From: Butyrivibrio sp.
Lineage (GTDB): Bacteria > Bacillota > Clostridia > Lachnospirales > Lachnospiraceae
Direction: 5' to 3'
Length of the DNA: 53,323 bases
NCBI RefSeq assembly: GCF_015056685.1
Contig: NZ_SVFW01000027.1
Coordinates: forward strand, 1 to 53,323
The notes below the pieces were generated by a model that saw only the letters and a list, made by a program, of their open reading frames with translations, did no database searches and was not told where the DNA came from. Shown here in pieces: positions 17,166 to 25,016 of this stretch. The position numbers and the translations under genes are program-made. The stretch's first letter is position 1, and the number at the start of each line of letters is the position of its first letter.

Positions 17166-17480
17166 TTAGGAATTCCATATTTTTATGGTCTTTAAAAGTT
17201 TTTCCTTTGATGATTCTTCAAGCTTGGATATTTCACGTAAAAGAGCATTATCCAAAGCGGAACTCTTGTATTCGGGCTCTAGCTGCCCTACAAGAGCATC
17301 TAATGTAATCCCCATCAACTTGGCATAATAAATAAGCATTCTAAGTGACATAGCAGTTCTTCCGTTTTCTACATTGCTTATATAGCCTGGAGTTACTTTC
17401 ATTGCAGTGGCAACTTGGTTTTGAGTAAGACCAAGGCTGATTCTGTATTCTTTTATCTGATTTCCATAATCTTCATTCAT
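17166..17480 (-). CDS. XRE-family transcriptional regulator
   Basis: 104 residues. A Cro/CI-type helix-turn-helix occupies residues 8-62: IKEYRISLGLTQNQVATAMKV then TPGYISNVENGRTAMSLRMLI. The C-terminal 40 residues are helical. It is transcribed away from the small ORF and ORF6N gene, with 130 bp between them that must contain both promoters; it may control one or both. Confidence 0.8.
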   Translation of the reverse strand: MNEDYGNQIKEYRISLGLTQNQVATAMKVTPGYISNVENGRTAMSLRMLIYYAKLMGITLDALVGQLEPEYKSSALDNALLREISKLEESSKEKLLKTIKIWNS

Positions 17481-17612
17481 ATAATTATTCCTTTACGAAA
17501 TATAGTTTTTGTATCATAAGTATATCATAAGTATTGACTGGCAGTAAGCAACAATATAATATATAAAATATACTATTGGTATATAGATGTAAGTAAATGG
17601 AGGGCTTTACAA

Positions 17613-17780
17613 ATGGGAGAAAATATCCGAGTGAATGAAAATCTATTTGTCATGTCCGTAGATATGGATGGTAGATCTGTAGATGATATTGCAAGGGATG
17701 CAGCAGAAAGAATAGTTAAACTCTTCGAGCAAATCGGACGAGAGCACGAAGCGACTAAGAAAAAAAATGAGAATGTTTGA
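17613..17780 (+). CDS. Small acidic protein upstream of ORF6N gene
   Basis: 55 codons, MGENIRVNENLFVMSVD... to ...KKKNENV. A textbook GGAGGG site lies eight bases before the ATG. The protein is mostly one amphipathic helix (SVDDIARDAAERIVKLFEQIG) with charged ends. No family recognised. Its stop codon lies inside the 33-bp palindrome that precedes the ORF6N gene. The tandem layout resembles small-antitoxin operons, but that is inference. Confidence 0.6.
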   Translation: MGENIRVNENLFVMSVDMDGRSVDDIARDAAERIVKLFEQIGREHEATKKKNENV

Positions 17781-17805
17781 GGTCACAATTTGTGACCTCA
17801 AACAT
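17773..17805 (+). promoter_or_regulatory. Perfect 33-bp palindrome, operator or RNA hairpin
   Basis: Arms ATGTTTGAGGTCACAA and TTGTGACCTCAAACAT match perfectly around a single central T. It covers the last codons and stop of the small ORF and ends 11 bases before the likely GTG start of the ORF6N gene. As DNA it suits a dimeric repressor; as RNA it would fold into a very stable hairpin just 5' of the GGAGG site. Confidence 0.85.
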
Positions 17806-17815
17806 GGAGGAAAAA

Positions 17816-18736
17816 GTGCAAAAGCAGGAACAACAGAAAAAAGATATTATTCCGATTATAGCGGAATCAAAAGATATTAAAAATCTGGTTTATGTCATTC
17901 GAGGACAGCAGGTTATGTTAGATAGTGATCTTGCTATGCTATATCAGGTTGAAACCAAGGCTTTTAATCAGGCAGTAACTAGGAATGCAGAAAGATTTCC
18001 AGAGAGTTTCAGATTTCAATTGACGAAAGAAGAGTTTGATGCTTTGAAGTCAAATAATGCAGCCTTAAACGGAAGAGGCGGCAGGAGATATAGACCATAT
18101 GTGTTCACGGAACAAGGGATAGCCATGCTTTCTGGCGTGCTTCGGAGCAATGTGGCGATTAAAGTGTCAATACGTATAATGAGCACATTTGTTGAGATGC
18201 GCCGTTTTATAGCCAATAATGCTCTTCTTTTCGAGAAAGTTAGGGATATAGAACTGAAACAACTGGAATATCAGAGAAGTGCGGACGAGAAATTTGATAA
18301 AGTGTTTCGGTATATTGATGATCACGCAGAATCTGAGCAAAAGATATTTTTTGATGGCCAGATTTATGATGCATTTAGTCTGATAGCCTCTATTATTCAA
18401 AAAGCACAAAAGGAGATAATCCTGATTGATGGATATGTTGATGTTGATACACTAGACATCTTATCTAAGAAAAATGATAGTGTTGATGTAAAAATATATA
18501 CATATTCAAGTGCTAAGCTTTCTAACAGAGATGTTTCCGTTTTCAATGCACAGTATCCGACATTGATGGTAAAGAAAACACAGGCATTTCATGACAGGTT
18601 TATAATTCTGGATGGGATGATGGTATATCATGTAGGGGCGTCAATAAAGGACGCTGGAAAGAAGTGTTTCGGTATTTCTCTGATAGATGATCCGGGTGTT
18701 GTGGCAGATTTGTTGAATCGCTTGAAAATGGTTTGA
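17816..18736 (+). CDS. ORF6N-domain protein with PLD-like C-terminus
   Basis: About 306 residues. The N-terminal ~110 residues are an ORF6N (KilA-N-like, phage-derived) DNA-binding domain: VYVIRGQQVMLDSDLAMLYQVETKAFNQAVTRN, then FRFQLTKEEF and YVFTEQGIAMLSGVL. A coiled coil links to a C-terminal domain with AFHDRFIILDG and VYHVGASIKDAGKKCFGI, the HxxRF...S pattern of a phospholipase-D-like fold with one half of the usual active site. I prefer the GTG at 17816, five bases after GGAGG; ATG at 17804 and TTG at 17777 are in frame but have no ribosome site. The palindrome just upstream suggests autoregulation. Confidence 0.8.
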   Translation: MQKQEQQKKDIIPIIAESKDIKNLVYVIRGQQVMLDSDLAMLYQVETKAFNQAVTRNAERFPESFRFQLTKEEFDALKSNNAALNGRGGRRYRPYVFTEQGIAMLSGVLRSNVAIKVSIRIMSTFVEMRRFIANNALLFEKVRDIELKQLEYQRSADEKFDKVFRYIDDHAESEQKIFFDGQIYDAFSLIASIIQKAQKEIILIDGYVDVDTLDILSKKNDSVDVKIYTYSSAKLSNRDVSVFNAQYPTLMVKKTQAFHDRFIILDGMMVYHVGASIKDAGKKCFGISLIDDPGVVADLLNRLKMV

Positions 18737-18749
18737 ATAATAAGCCTGC

Positions 18750-19637
18750 TTACAACAAACTTCTTTTGATCTGCCTTTCGTTTGAGACAGCTACATCCTT
18801 AAGGTCCTTTGGTATCATCAGCTCTATCACTACATTCATCCGATTACCAAATCTACGGCTCTTTTCAACTTTGGTAATCGAAGCATGGGTCTGCACTTTG
18901 GGATCTTCCAGAAGTGGAAGGACCACGTAGTAAAGCTCATCCTCATCAAAAGATACTGATCCAAGCACCTTACCTGTCACAATTTCTTCAACAACTGCCC
19001 TGTCTTCTCGGAGAAAAATGTTCAAAGGCTCCCCTATAGTTGGTGCAGAAGCTTTCGGATCTGCAGGATTTTCTTTTACAAATCCATTGAAAGCGAATAC
19101 TTCTGTGTCTCTATCCTCACGGACCTTATTGCCAATCTTTCTGGCTGCATCAGCAGGAAGGACATACTCCTGCATCATGAGATGAAAGATTTCTTTTACC
19201 TTATCAGGCGTGAGCCTTGCGCTATAGTCTGTCATGATATCCTTGCAGGCTTCCAGAACGCTCTTGGAAAAGAGCTTGAACTCTTCCATATCAGGATCCC
19301 AGACAAATCTCCCTCTGGCCATCTTGGAAAGTGGCAGCTCCTCATCATACATCTTGAACTGAACGTAGATGTTCCTCTCAGAGAATGCAGCCTTGTTCTC
19401 AAAGGCATCCCAGGTAAACTCATAAGTGTCGAAGTAGGGCTCTCCTTCATACTCCTTGATCTTTTTGTAAGCTTCAATGACCTGCCTGATCTTATCATCG
19501 TCCTCAGGATTTCTTTTCCTGGTCGGATCAGAATCCGGATGGTACAGGATAAGAAGCTTTTTGTATTTGGCTTTAATCTCACGGTCGTCGTCATGTTTAG
19601 AAGCGCCGAGGATCTTGTAAGCTTCCTTAAGTGTCAT
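18750..19637 (-). CDS. DnaJ-domain protein
   Basis: 295 residues. Residues 1-70 are a J domain with the essential HPD (LLILYHPDSDP) and the flanking KEAYKILGASKHDDDREIKAKYKKL. The remaining 225 residues have no zinc finger and no classical DnaJ C-terminal domain; they look globular and match nothing I know. J proteins stimulate Hsp70, so this may recruit DnaK to a specific client. It lies 67 bp after the AgrC-like kinase on the same strand and could be the last gene of that operon. Confidence 0.8.
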   Translation of the reverse strand: MTLKEAYKILGASKHDDDREIKAKYKKLLILYHPDSDPTRKRNPEDDDKIRQVIEAYKKIKEYEGEPYFDTYEFTWDAFENKAAFSERNIYVQFKMYDEELPLSKMARGRFVWDPDMEEFKLFSKSVLEACKDIMTDYSARLTPDKVKEIFHLMMQEYVLPADAARKIGNKVREDRDTEVFAFNGFVKENPADPKASAPTIGEPLNIFLREDRAVVEEIVTGKVLGSVSFDEDELYYVVLPLLEDPKVQTHASITKVEKSRRFGNRMNVVIELMIPKDLKDVAVSNERQIKRSLL

Positions 19638-19704
19638 ACAGATTAATGTGATATCCTTTTTTCGTGTAAGAAACTGATCAGTTCCTCTGAATAATTTGCC
19701 TTGA

Positions 19705-20991
19705 TTAGCGTTCCATTATTGGAAGCAATATCTGTAGGGTAAATATGCCGTCCTTGGCATTTACTGTCATAGTGCCGCCATACTTCTCTGCGAGATATCT
19801 GATGCTCTTGACGCCAAAGCCGTGCTGGGTCTTGTCTGTCTTGGTTGTGAGGGGCATACCATCTTCAAATGACAGGACATCATTGTAATAGTTCTGAAGC
19901 TGTAGCATGAACATATTGTTCTGATTAAGGACCTTCAGATTTATAACTCTCTTTTCCTTATCACTTATCTTCTCAACTGCTGTGATCGCGTTATCCAGAG
20001 CATTTCCGAATATGGCATAGACATCCTCGAGTTTCATGAATGAGAGGGAACCCGCGTCGGCCATGCAGCTTAGCTGTATATCATGTTCGCAGCAGTACAG
20101 CCCCTTATCCATCATCAGGACATTAAGGGCCTCGTTACCGGTATCTATGGCCACGTCGTAGATCATGATATCTTTCTTCAGTTCTTTATAGAAAGCCTCT
20201 TTGTCGCTATCCTTCTCCATGTGATGGATAGCCTCGATCTGATGCTTTAGATCATGGCACTTTCTATTGATACTGTCGATGGTTTCCTGCTTAATCTTGA
20301 ACTGCTCCTTTTGAATCATGAATGCCTTATTGATACCCTCAAGCTCGCTTGCATAGTACTCGCTGAGCCGCCTTGTACCCTGTGTCCACAGAATATATAC
20401 GCAGCAAAGAGCATCAACAATTCTGTAATATACATAATTCCAGGAGAACTCCACGTCATAAAAGGTATTGCCTTTATACATGACACTTACAAATAGCACG
20501 ATCATCATGATCGTTATGATTGGTACCAGATCTGTCTGCTTAAAGCTCTTGGCTTCCATCTTGGCAAAGATTCTTTTGATAACAAAGGCAAATATCCCAT
20601 AGATAAGAATATAGACAACTATATCTATTACCTGTATTCTGCCAAATATCGCATCAAAGATCTCACATATATCGAAGGCAACATGCTGCACTGCAAGAGC
20701 AACAATGGAATAGTACAGAACCTGCCTCATGTTGTACTCTGTGCACAAGAATATCTGGAATAATACGCCCGCTATGTATAGGGACCAGTAGCCCACAAAG
20801 CCTATTACCTCCATGATATTCCTGGAAAAATGATTCATAAAAAGAGATACCAAAATGAAAAGAGCTGCTGAAACAGCATAGCGCAGTCCCCAGTATTTTT
20901 TCCTGGGACTAAAAATGATCACTATAGTTCCGGCCAATATCAGCTGTACTGCATATGAAATTAGATCCCATATTTCAAACATGGTATTCAC
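19705..20991 (-). CDS. AgrC-like sensor histidine kinase
   Basis: 428 residues. Six to seven hydrophobic segments span residues 1-215, then a coiled coil and the histidine-box INRKCHDLKHQIEAIHHM near 245, typical of the HPK10/AgrC class. The ATPase is of the GHKL type: GNALDNAITAVEK near 330 and HGFGVKSIRYLAEKYGG near 390. It overlaps the response regulator by 4 bp. AgrC kinases usually sense a cyclic peptide made by AgrD/AgrB, neither of which is here, so the signal may be something else or encoded elsewhere. Confidence 0.85.
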   Translation of the reverse strand: MNTMFEIWDLISYAVQLILAGTIVIIFSPRKKYWGLRYAVSAALFILVSLFMNHFSRNIMEVIGFVGYWSLYIAGVLFQIFLCTEYNMRQVLYYSIVALAVQHVAFDICEIFDAIFGRIQVIDIVVYILIYGIFAFVIKRIFAKMEAKSFKQTDLVPIITIMMIVLFVSVMYKGNTFYDVEFSWNYVYYRIVDALCCVYILWTQGTRRLSEYYASELEGINKAFMIQKEQFKIKQETIDSINRKCHDLKHQIEAIHHMEKDSDKEAFYKELKKDIMIYDVAIDTGNEALNVLMMDKGLYCCEHDIQLSCMADAGSLSFMKLEDVYAIFGNALDNAITAVEKISDKEKRVINLKVLNQNNMFMLQLQNYYNDVLSFEDGMPLTTKTDKTQHGFGVKSIRYLAEKYGGTMTVNAKDGIFTLQILLPIMER

Positions 20992-21710
20992 AAAATCTTA
21001 CCTCCCATGTATTCAGCAATTGCCTGCAAAAACTCCCTCTTTTTGGGGCGGCTTATCTTAAGTCTGTCTCCGCCTACAATTACATCATCCTTATCGACAC
21101 CGCTTACATGTTTAAGATTGATCAGATAGCAGTTGTTGCACCTCTTAAATGGCAGTTCTGATATCTTGACCTCTATCTCTTTTAGTGTGCCTTTTTGTTT
21201 GTAAACCTGATTGGTAGTGTGATAGTAGATATAGTGACCGTTCACCTCTATGTAGTAGAGATCGTCACTTGAGATCATGACAAAGCCATGCTCTGTCTGA
21301 ACTTTGAAGCTCTCTGACCTGTGCCCCTGATAAAAACCAAGAGCGTTCCTCATCTTCATGGCAAAATCACCGTAATTGACAGGTTTTACTATGAAATCAA
21401 AAGCCCTGACCTCATAGCCTTTGATAGCCATCTGAGCCAGATTAGTAATAAAGATGATAATGACATCAGAATCGACCTGCCTTATCTTTTTGGCAAGTTC
21501 AATTCCATTATCACTATCATCTTCTGTATTAAGCTCAATGTCGAGACAGAGCATCGCATAGCTCTTATCGTACCCGGACAGGAAAGACTCCCTGTCTGAG
21601 AACGTAACAACAGACAGGTCGATCCCTATCTCTCCACCAAGTCTTGTAAACATATCTGATAATTTTTGCTGTTCATTAAGATCGTCATCTACAACAGCGA
21701 TTTTAATCAC
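20988..21710 (-). CDS. LytTR-family response regulator
   Basis: 240 residues. Receiver domain with acidic pocket VVDDD at 5-9 and the phosphoacceptor aspartate in AMLCLDIEL near 57; the signalling lysine is in FIVKPV. The C-terminal LytTR DNA-binding domain spans ~130-235 (SSDDLYYIEVNGHYIYYHTTN... CNNCYLINLKHVSGVDKDDV). Pairs with the AgrC-like kinase (4-bp overlap) and overlaps the GtrA-like gene by 8 bp. Confidence 0.9.
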   Translation of the reverse strand: MIKIAVVDDDLNEQQKLSDMFTRLGGEIGIDLSVVTFSDRESFLSGYDKSYAMLCLDIELNTEDDSDNGIELAKKIRQVDSDVIIIFITNLAQMAIKGYEVRAFDFIVKPVNYGDFAMKMRNALGFYQGHRSESFKVQTEHGFVMISSDDLYYIEVNGHYIYYHTTNQVYKQKGTLKEIEVKISELPFKRCNNCYLINLKHVSGVDKDDVIVGGDRLKISRPKKREFLQAIAEYMGGKIL

Positions 21711-22236
21711 TTTCTACCTCTGGAAAAATAATCTTATAAACAGGGAAATATATCACCATCTGCACACCGCCATTTATAACAGTTATGAGAATGTTATAAA
21801 CAGCAGGCTCAAGGAACTGCTTACAAACAGGAACATAGATGGACATCAGCACGCTGCACACTACTGTTATTGCAACGAATGCTATGACATACCACATCGC
21901 CTGATACCAAACATTTCCGTGAGACTTAAAGGTAACATTTCTCTGCATTGGGAAATTGACGCACTGAGCAATAAACAAAGTGATCGCAAAGGCTGCAAAA
22001 TATCCCATTCCACCAGTTTCATCTCCGGTTACCGGATAATTAAAAATGTACGTATCTACTATACCCAATTTTACCCTAAAAAGCTGACAAGGTATACTAC
22101 ACCAATCTGTGTTGTTATTAATTATTGTGGGCAAAAAAGTGAGCAGTAAATACTGAAGCAGTGTAACCAAAAGAGAAAAGAGATAAAACTTAACAAACTG
22201 AAATAGTAACTTCTTTATCTTTTCTCTATTCATCAT
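21703..22236 (-). CDS. GtrA-like four-TM membrane protein
   Basis: 177 residues with four hydrophobic segments. The order and the NFPMQRNVTFKSHGN loop between TM2 and TM3 match the GtrA/DPMS-associated family, whose members are thought to help move lipid-linked sugars. An insertion of about 25 residues (CSIPCQLFRVKLGIV...ETGGMG) follows TM1. It overlaps the GH2 gene and the response regulator by a few bases, so all are translationally coupled. Confidence 0.6.
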   Translation of the reverse strand: MMNREKIKKLLFQFVKFYLFSLLVTLLQYLLLTFLPTIINNNTDWCSIPCQLFRVKLGIVDTYIFNYPVTGDETGGMGYFAAFAITLFIAQCVNFPMQRNVTFKSHGNVWYQAMWYVIAFVAITVVCSVLMSIYVPVCKQFLEPAVYNILITVINGGVQMVIYFPVYKIIFPEVESD

Positions 22237-24608
22237 CTTACCTCTACAGTGGCCGACGCTGTCAGATTCTTATTAAGTGAAACTGCATTTACCACCATGC
22301 TTCCTTTACTTACAGGTCTTATTACAGCAAGTGCTTCACCGTAGTATGTGTCGCATACATCATCCAGATAGCTGCCCTCATAATACGGGCAGGCGCTGCC
22401 AAGGCCAATGAGCTCTCCACCGGTTACGCTGACCTTGATGTGATCTCTTTCAATGGGCTTTAACTCTCCCGCCTGATCTGTAAATTTAAGTCGAACATAA
22501 GCAAGATCGCCGTCACTATTTATTGCTGTAAGCTCCGGTTCTGCTACTAACTTAGTCTTTTCCCCTGCAGTTAAAAGAACCGTTGAAGCAACTACTTTAC
22601 CATTTTCAGCGTATGCCACAGCCTTAAGTTCACCCGGCATATAGGTAACATCAAATACTACTCTGCAATCGTTTTTGGTTCTCTTTTTACCGATAGTTTT
22701 ACCGTTTAACAGAAGCTCTATCTCGTATGCGCGGGCATAGACCTCTACCCTGGTCTTCATATTCTCGCATCCTTCCCATGACCAGCTGGCCATGGCATTT
22801 GTCATTTTCCATGCGGATGGAGAGTGTTTTTGAGCAGCATATTTAACAGGGATAACACCTATTGCAATATCCATCTGTCCAAAGGCTACGCGAGTGTAAT
22901 CAGCTTCAGAAAGAGATTTACCTGTGAGATCAACTCTTCCGGAACCTGCTGCCACCCATCCTTTTCCGTGGCTAAAATCTGGTGCATAGTCCTGGTATTC
23001 CCAGCTTCCGACGCCTACTTCTCCCAGGTAATCCATACCTGACCATACGAAGTCGCCTATTATCCTGGGCTCATCTGCAGCAAGCTCCATGAACTTGTAA
23101 GCATCGCTGCAAAATGTCTCACTTCCAAGTATCAATCGGTCAGGATATTTCTTTAGATCATGGACATATCTGTTGATTCCATAGTTATACCCTGCAAAAT
23201 CCATTCTTGCAAAGGCGTCTCTTGTAAGTACATCGCATGGATACAGAGTAGCTCCAAACTTCATGAAATCTGCACCGAGGATCCCGGCAAGGTTATTAAA
23301 GAATTCACTTCCAACTGCCTTCTTTTTTTTGACATTCTTAACTTCCTGCTCCGCCTTTTTATCAGAGTAGATGCCAAGTCCCATTGAACTTAAGAAGTTA
23401 AAAAAGATATTGATTCCACATGATACAGGTCTTGAAGGATCAAGTTCATGAAGGTAGTCAGTCATGTTGCCGCAAAGCTCGATCCCCCTTGCCTGAGCTG
23501 TCTCCGCAACTTCGTTACCGGTTGAATACATGATCACACTTGGATGATTGTAATCCTTATCTACAAGGGACTTCAGGTCTTTTTTGTAGTTCTTTTCAAC
23601 TGAGGTTGCATAGTCGTATCTGGTCTTGTGGATATACCAGGCATCGACGTACTCATCCATCATCAGGACGCCCATTTCATCGCATGCTCTAAGAATAGCC
23701 TCAGAGCATGGATTGTGAGCACTACGCACTGCATTATAGCCATTTTCCTTCATGAGTCTGATCTTTCTGTAGTCAGAGAACTCATGTCCGGCTGCTCCGA
23801 GGATACCATTGTCATGGTGAATGCATGCGCCCCTGAGTATCACTCTTTTTCCATTGATGGCAAAGCCTTTTTTAGCATTGAATTCAAGGGTTCTGATTCC
23901 GATACGTTCAGTTCTGACATCATCACCAAAGCTCACCTTAAGGTCATAAAGCTTGGGATTTTCGGGGCTCCATAGTTCTGCTTTTGGAAGCTCCATGGTG
24001 ATCTCAGCTACACCATCGGCGTTAGTTATTTCTTTTACCTCTGTATCAAGTTCTGCTATGGTGCATGTCACCTGGCCTTCAGAGTTTGTACTAACCGCAG
24101 CCTTTATCACAGGAGGATCTATTGACAGGGTATCAACCTTAATTCCATTTATGAGAATATGCTTTTGTGGCATCTGGTATAGCCATACAGGTCTGTAGAT
24201 ACCGGTTCCTGTATACCATCTGCTATTGGGCTGATCAGTATTAATAGCCTCTACAAGAATAGTGTTGTCCTCACCATATTTCAGAAGCTCTGTCACATCC
24301 ACATAAAATCCGGTGTAACCATAGTCCTGATAAGCAGCTTTGACGCCATTTACATATACAGTTGCCTTGTGATAGACACCTTCGAAATACAGAACTGTGA
24401 TCTGATCTGCCCATTCCTTTGGAGCCAAAAGAGTCTTTTCAAAAGAGTAATCCTGTGGCACATACCATCCAAGGTTAACTCCTGTGACGCTTTCGTCGTC
24501 CTTTTCATCCAATAGCATCGCATCATAAGGAAGAGTTACATCAATTGCGGTATCTCTTTTCCCTGTAACAAAACATTTCCAGTTGTCATTTAAGCATATT
24601 CTCTTCAT
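22233..24608 (-). CDS. Glycoside hydrolase family 2 (beta-galactosidase/glucuronidase type)
   Basis: 791 residues, no signal peptide, so cytoplasmic. N-terminal sugar-binding jelly roll (NLGWYVPQDYSFEK, NTDQPNSRWYTGTGIYRPVWL), immunoglobulin-like domain, then the TIM barrel with FNAKKGFAINGKRVILRGACIHHDNG. The acid/base glutamate is in YSTGNEVAE near 365 and the nucleophile in LILGSETFCSDA near 495. A C-terminal domain with DQAGELKPIERD resembles the extra domain of bacterial GH2 enzymes of the BgaA and DUF4982 type. Acts on beta-galactosides or beta-glucuronides released from plant material; exact specificity unknown. It follows the 4-TM gene by one base. Confidence 0.9.
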   Translation of the reverse strand: MKRICLNDNWKCFVTGKRDTAIDVTLPYDAMLLDEKDDESVTGVNLGWYVPQDYSFEKTLLAPKEWADQITVLYFEGVYHKATVYVNGVKAAYQDYGYTGFYVDVTELLKYGEDNTILVEAINTDQPNSRWYTGTGIYRPVWLYQMPQKHILINGIKVDTLSIDPPVIKAAVSTNSEGQVTCTIAELDTEVKEITNADGVAEITMELPKAELWSPENPKLYDLKVSFGDDVRTERIGIRTLEFNAKKGFAINGKRVILRGACIHHDNGILGAAGHEFSDYRKIRLMKENGYNAVRSAHNPCSEAILRACDEMGVLMMDEYVDAWYIHKTRYDYATSVEKNYKKDLKSLVDKDYNHPSVIMYSTGNEVAETAQARGIELCGNMTDYLHELDPSRPVSCGINIFFNFLSSMGLGIYSDKKAEQEVKNVKKKKAVGSEFFNNLAGILGADFMKFGATLYPCDVLTRDAFARMDFAGYNYGINRYVHDLKKYPDRLILGSETFCSDAYKFMELAADEPRIIGDFVWSGMDYLGEVGVGSWEYQDYAPDFSHGKGWVAAGSGRVDLTGKSLSEADYTRVAFGQMDIAIGVIPVKYAAQKHSPSAWKMTNAMASWSWEGCENMKTRVEVYARAYEIELLLNGKTIGKKRTKNDCRVVFDVTYMPGELKAVAYAENGKVVASTVLLTAGEKTKLVAEPELTAINSDGDLAYVRLKFTDQAGELKPIERDHIKVSVTGGELIGLGSACPYYEGSYLDDVCDTYYGEALAVIRPVSKGSMVVNAVSLNKNLTASATVEVR

Positions 24609-24609
24609 A

Positions 24610-25005
24610 TTAAACTTCTCTTCTTAAAAATCCACTAATAATTGTAAGTAACACTCCAATGCCCATAACAATTGCTATAGACACTATGTTTCCGACCTGT
24701 GTGGCATCTCCGAACATGTTAATGCCCTGAAATGCATCCACGAATGATCCAACCTGATCAGCCAGATGTCTGAAGACTGCAAATGAATAGCAAGCTGTCG
24801 CAGCTACAATCAAAAGGTCCTCGTCCCTGATCATTACAATAACATTTAATACAATTCCTATTATAAGTGCAGCCACTACAAGAGCATTTGTGGCATTATG
24901 GGCAGGAGCCCATGCCAGGTATCTGACAAGTGATATAACTGCAACAATAAGCGCCAGCACTACGGCATAAAAGCCATATGATTTTTTTGCAAAAAAATTC
25001 TTCAT
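24610..25005 (-). CDS. Four-TM membrane protein, GH3 companion
   Basis: 131 residues with four hydrophobic segments (YGFYAVVLALIVAVISLVRYL, ALVVAALIIGIVLNVIVMI, LLIVAATACYSFAVF, IVSIAIVMGIGVLLTIISGFL). I prefer the ATG at 25005, which has AGGTGG upstream. Genes of this type recur next to membrane-anchored GH3 enzymes in Lachnospiraceae; a role in anchoring or folding the enzyme is a guess. It is squeezed between GH3 and GH2 with 11 and 1 bp gaps. Confidence 0.6.
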   Translation of the reverse strand: MKNFFAKKSYGFYAVVLALIVAVISLVRYLAWAPAHNATNALVVAALIIGIVLNVIVMIRDEDLLIVAATACYSFAVFRHLADQVGSFVDAFQGINMFGDATQVGNIVSIAIVMGIGVLLTIISGFLRREV

Positions 25006-25016
25006 AGTTGTCCACC

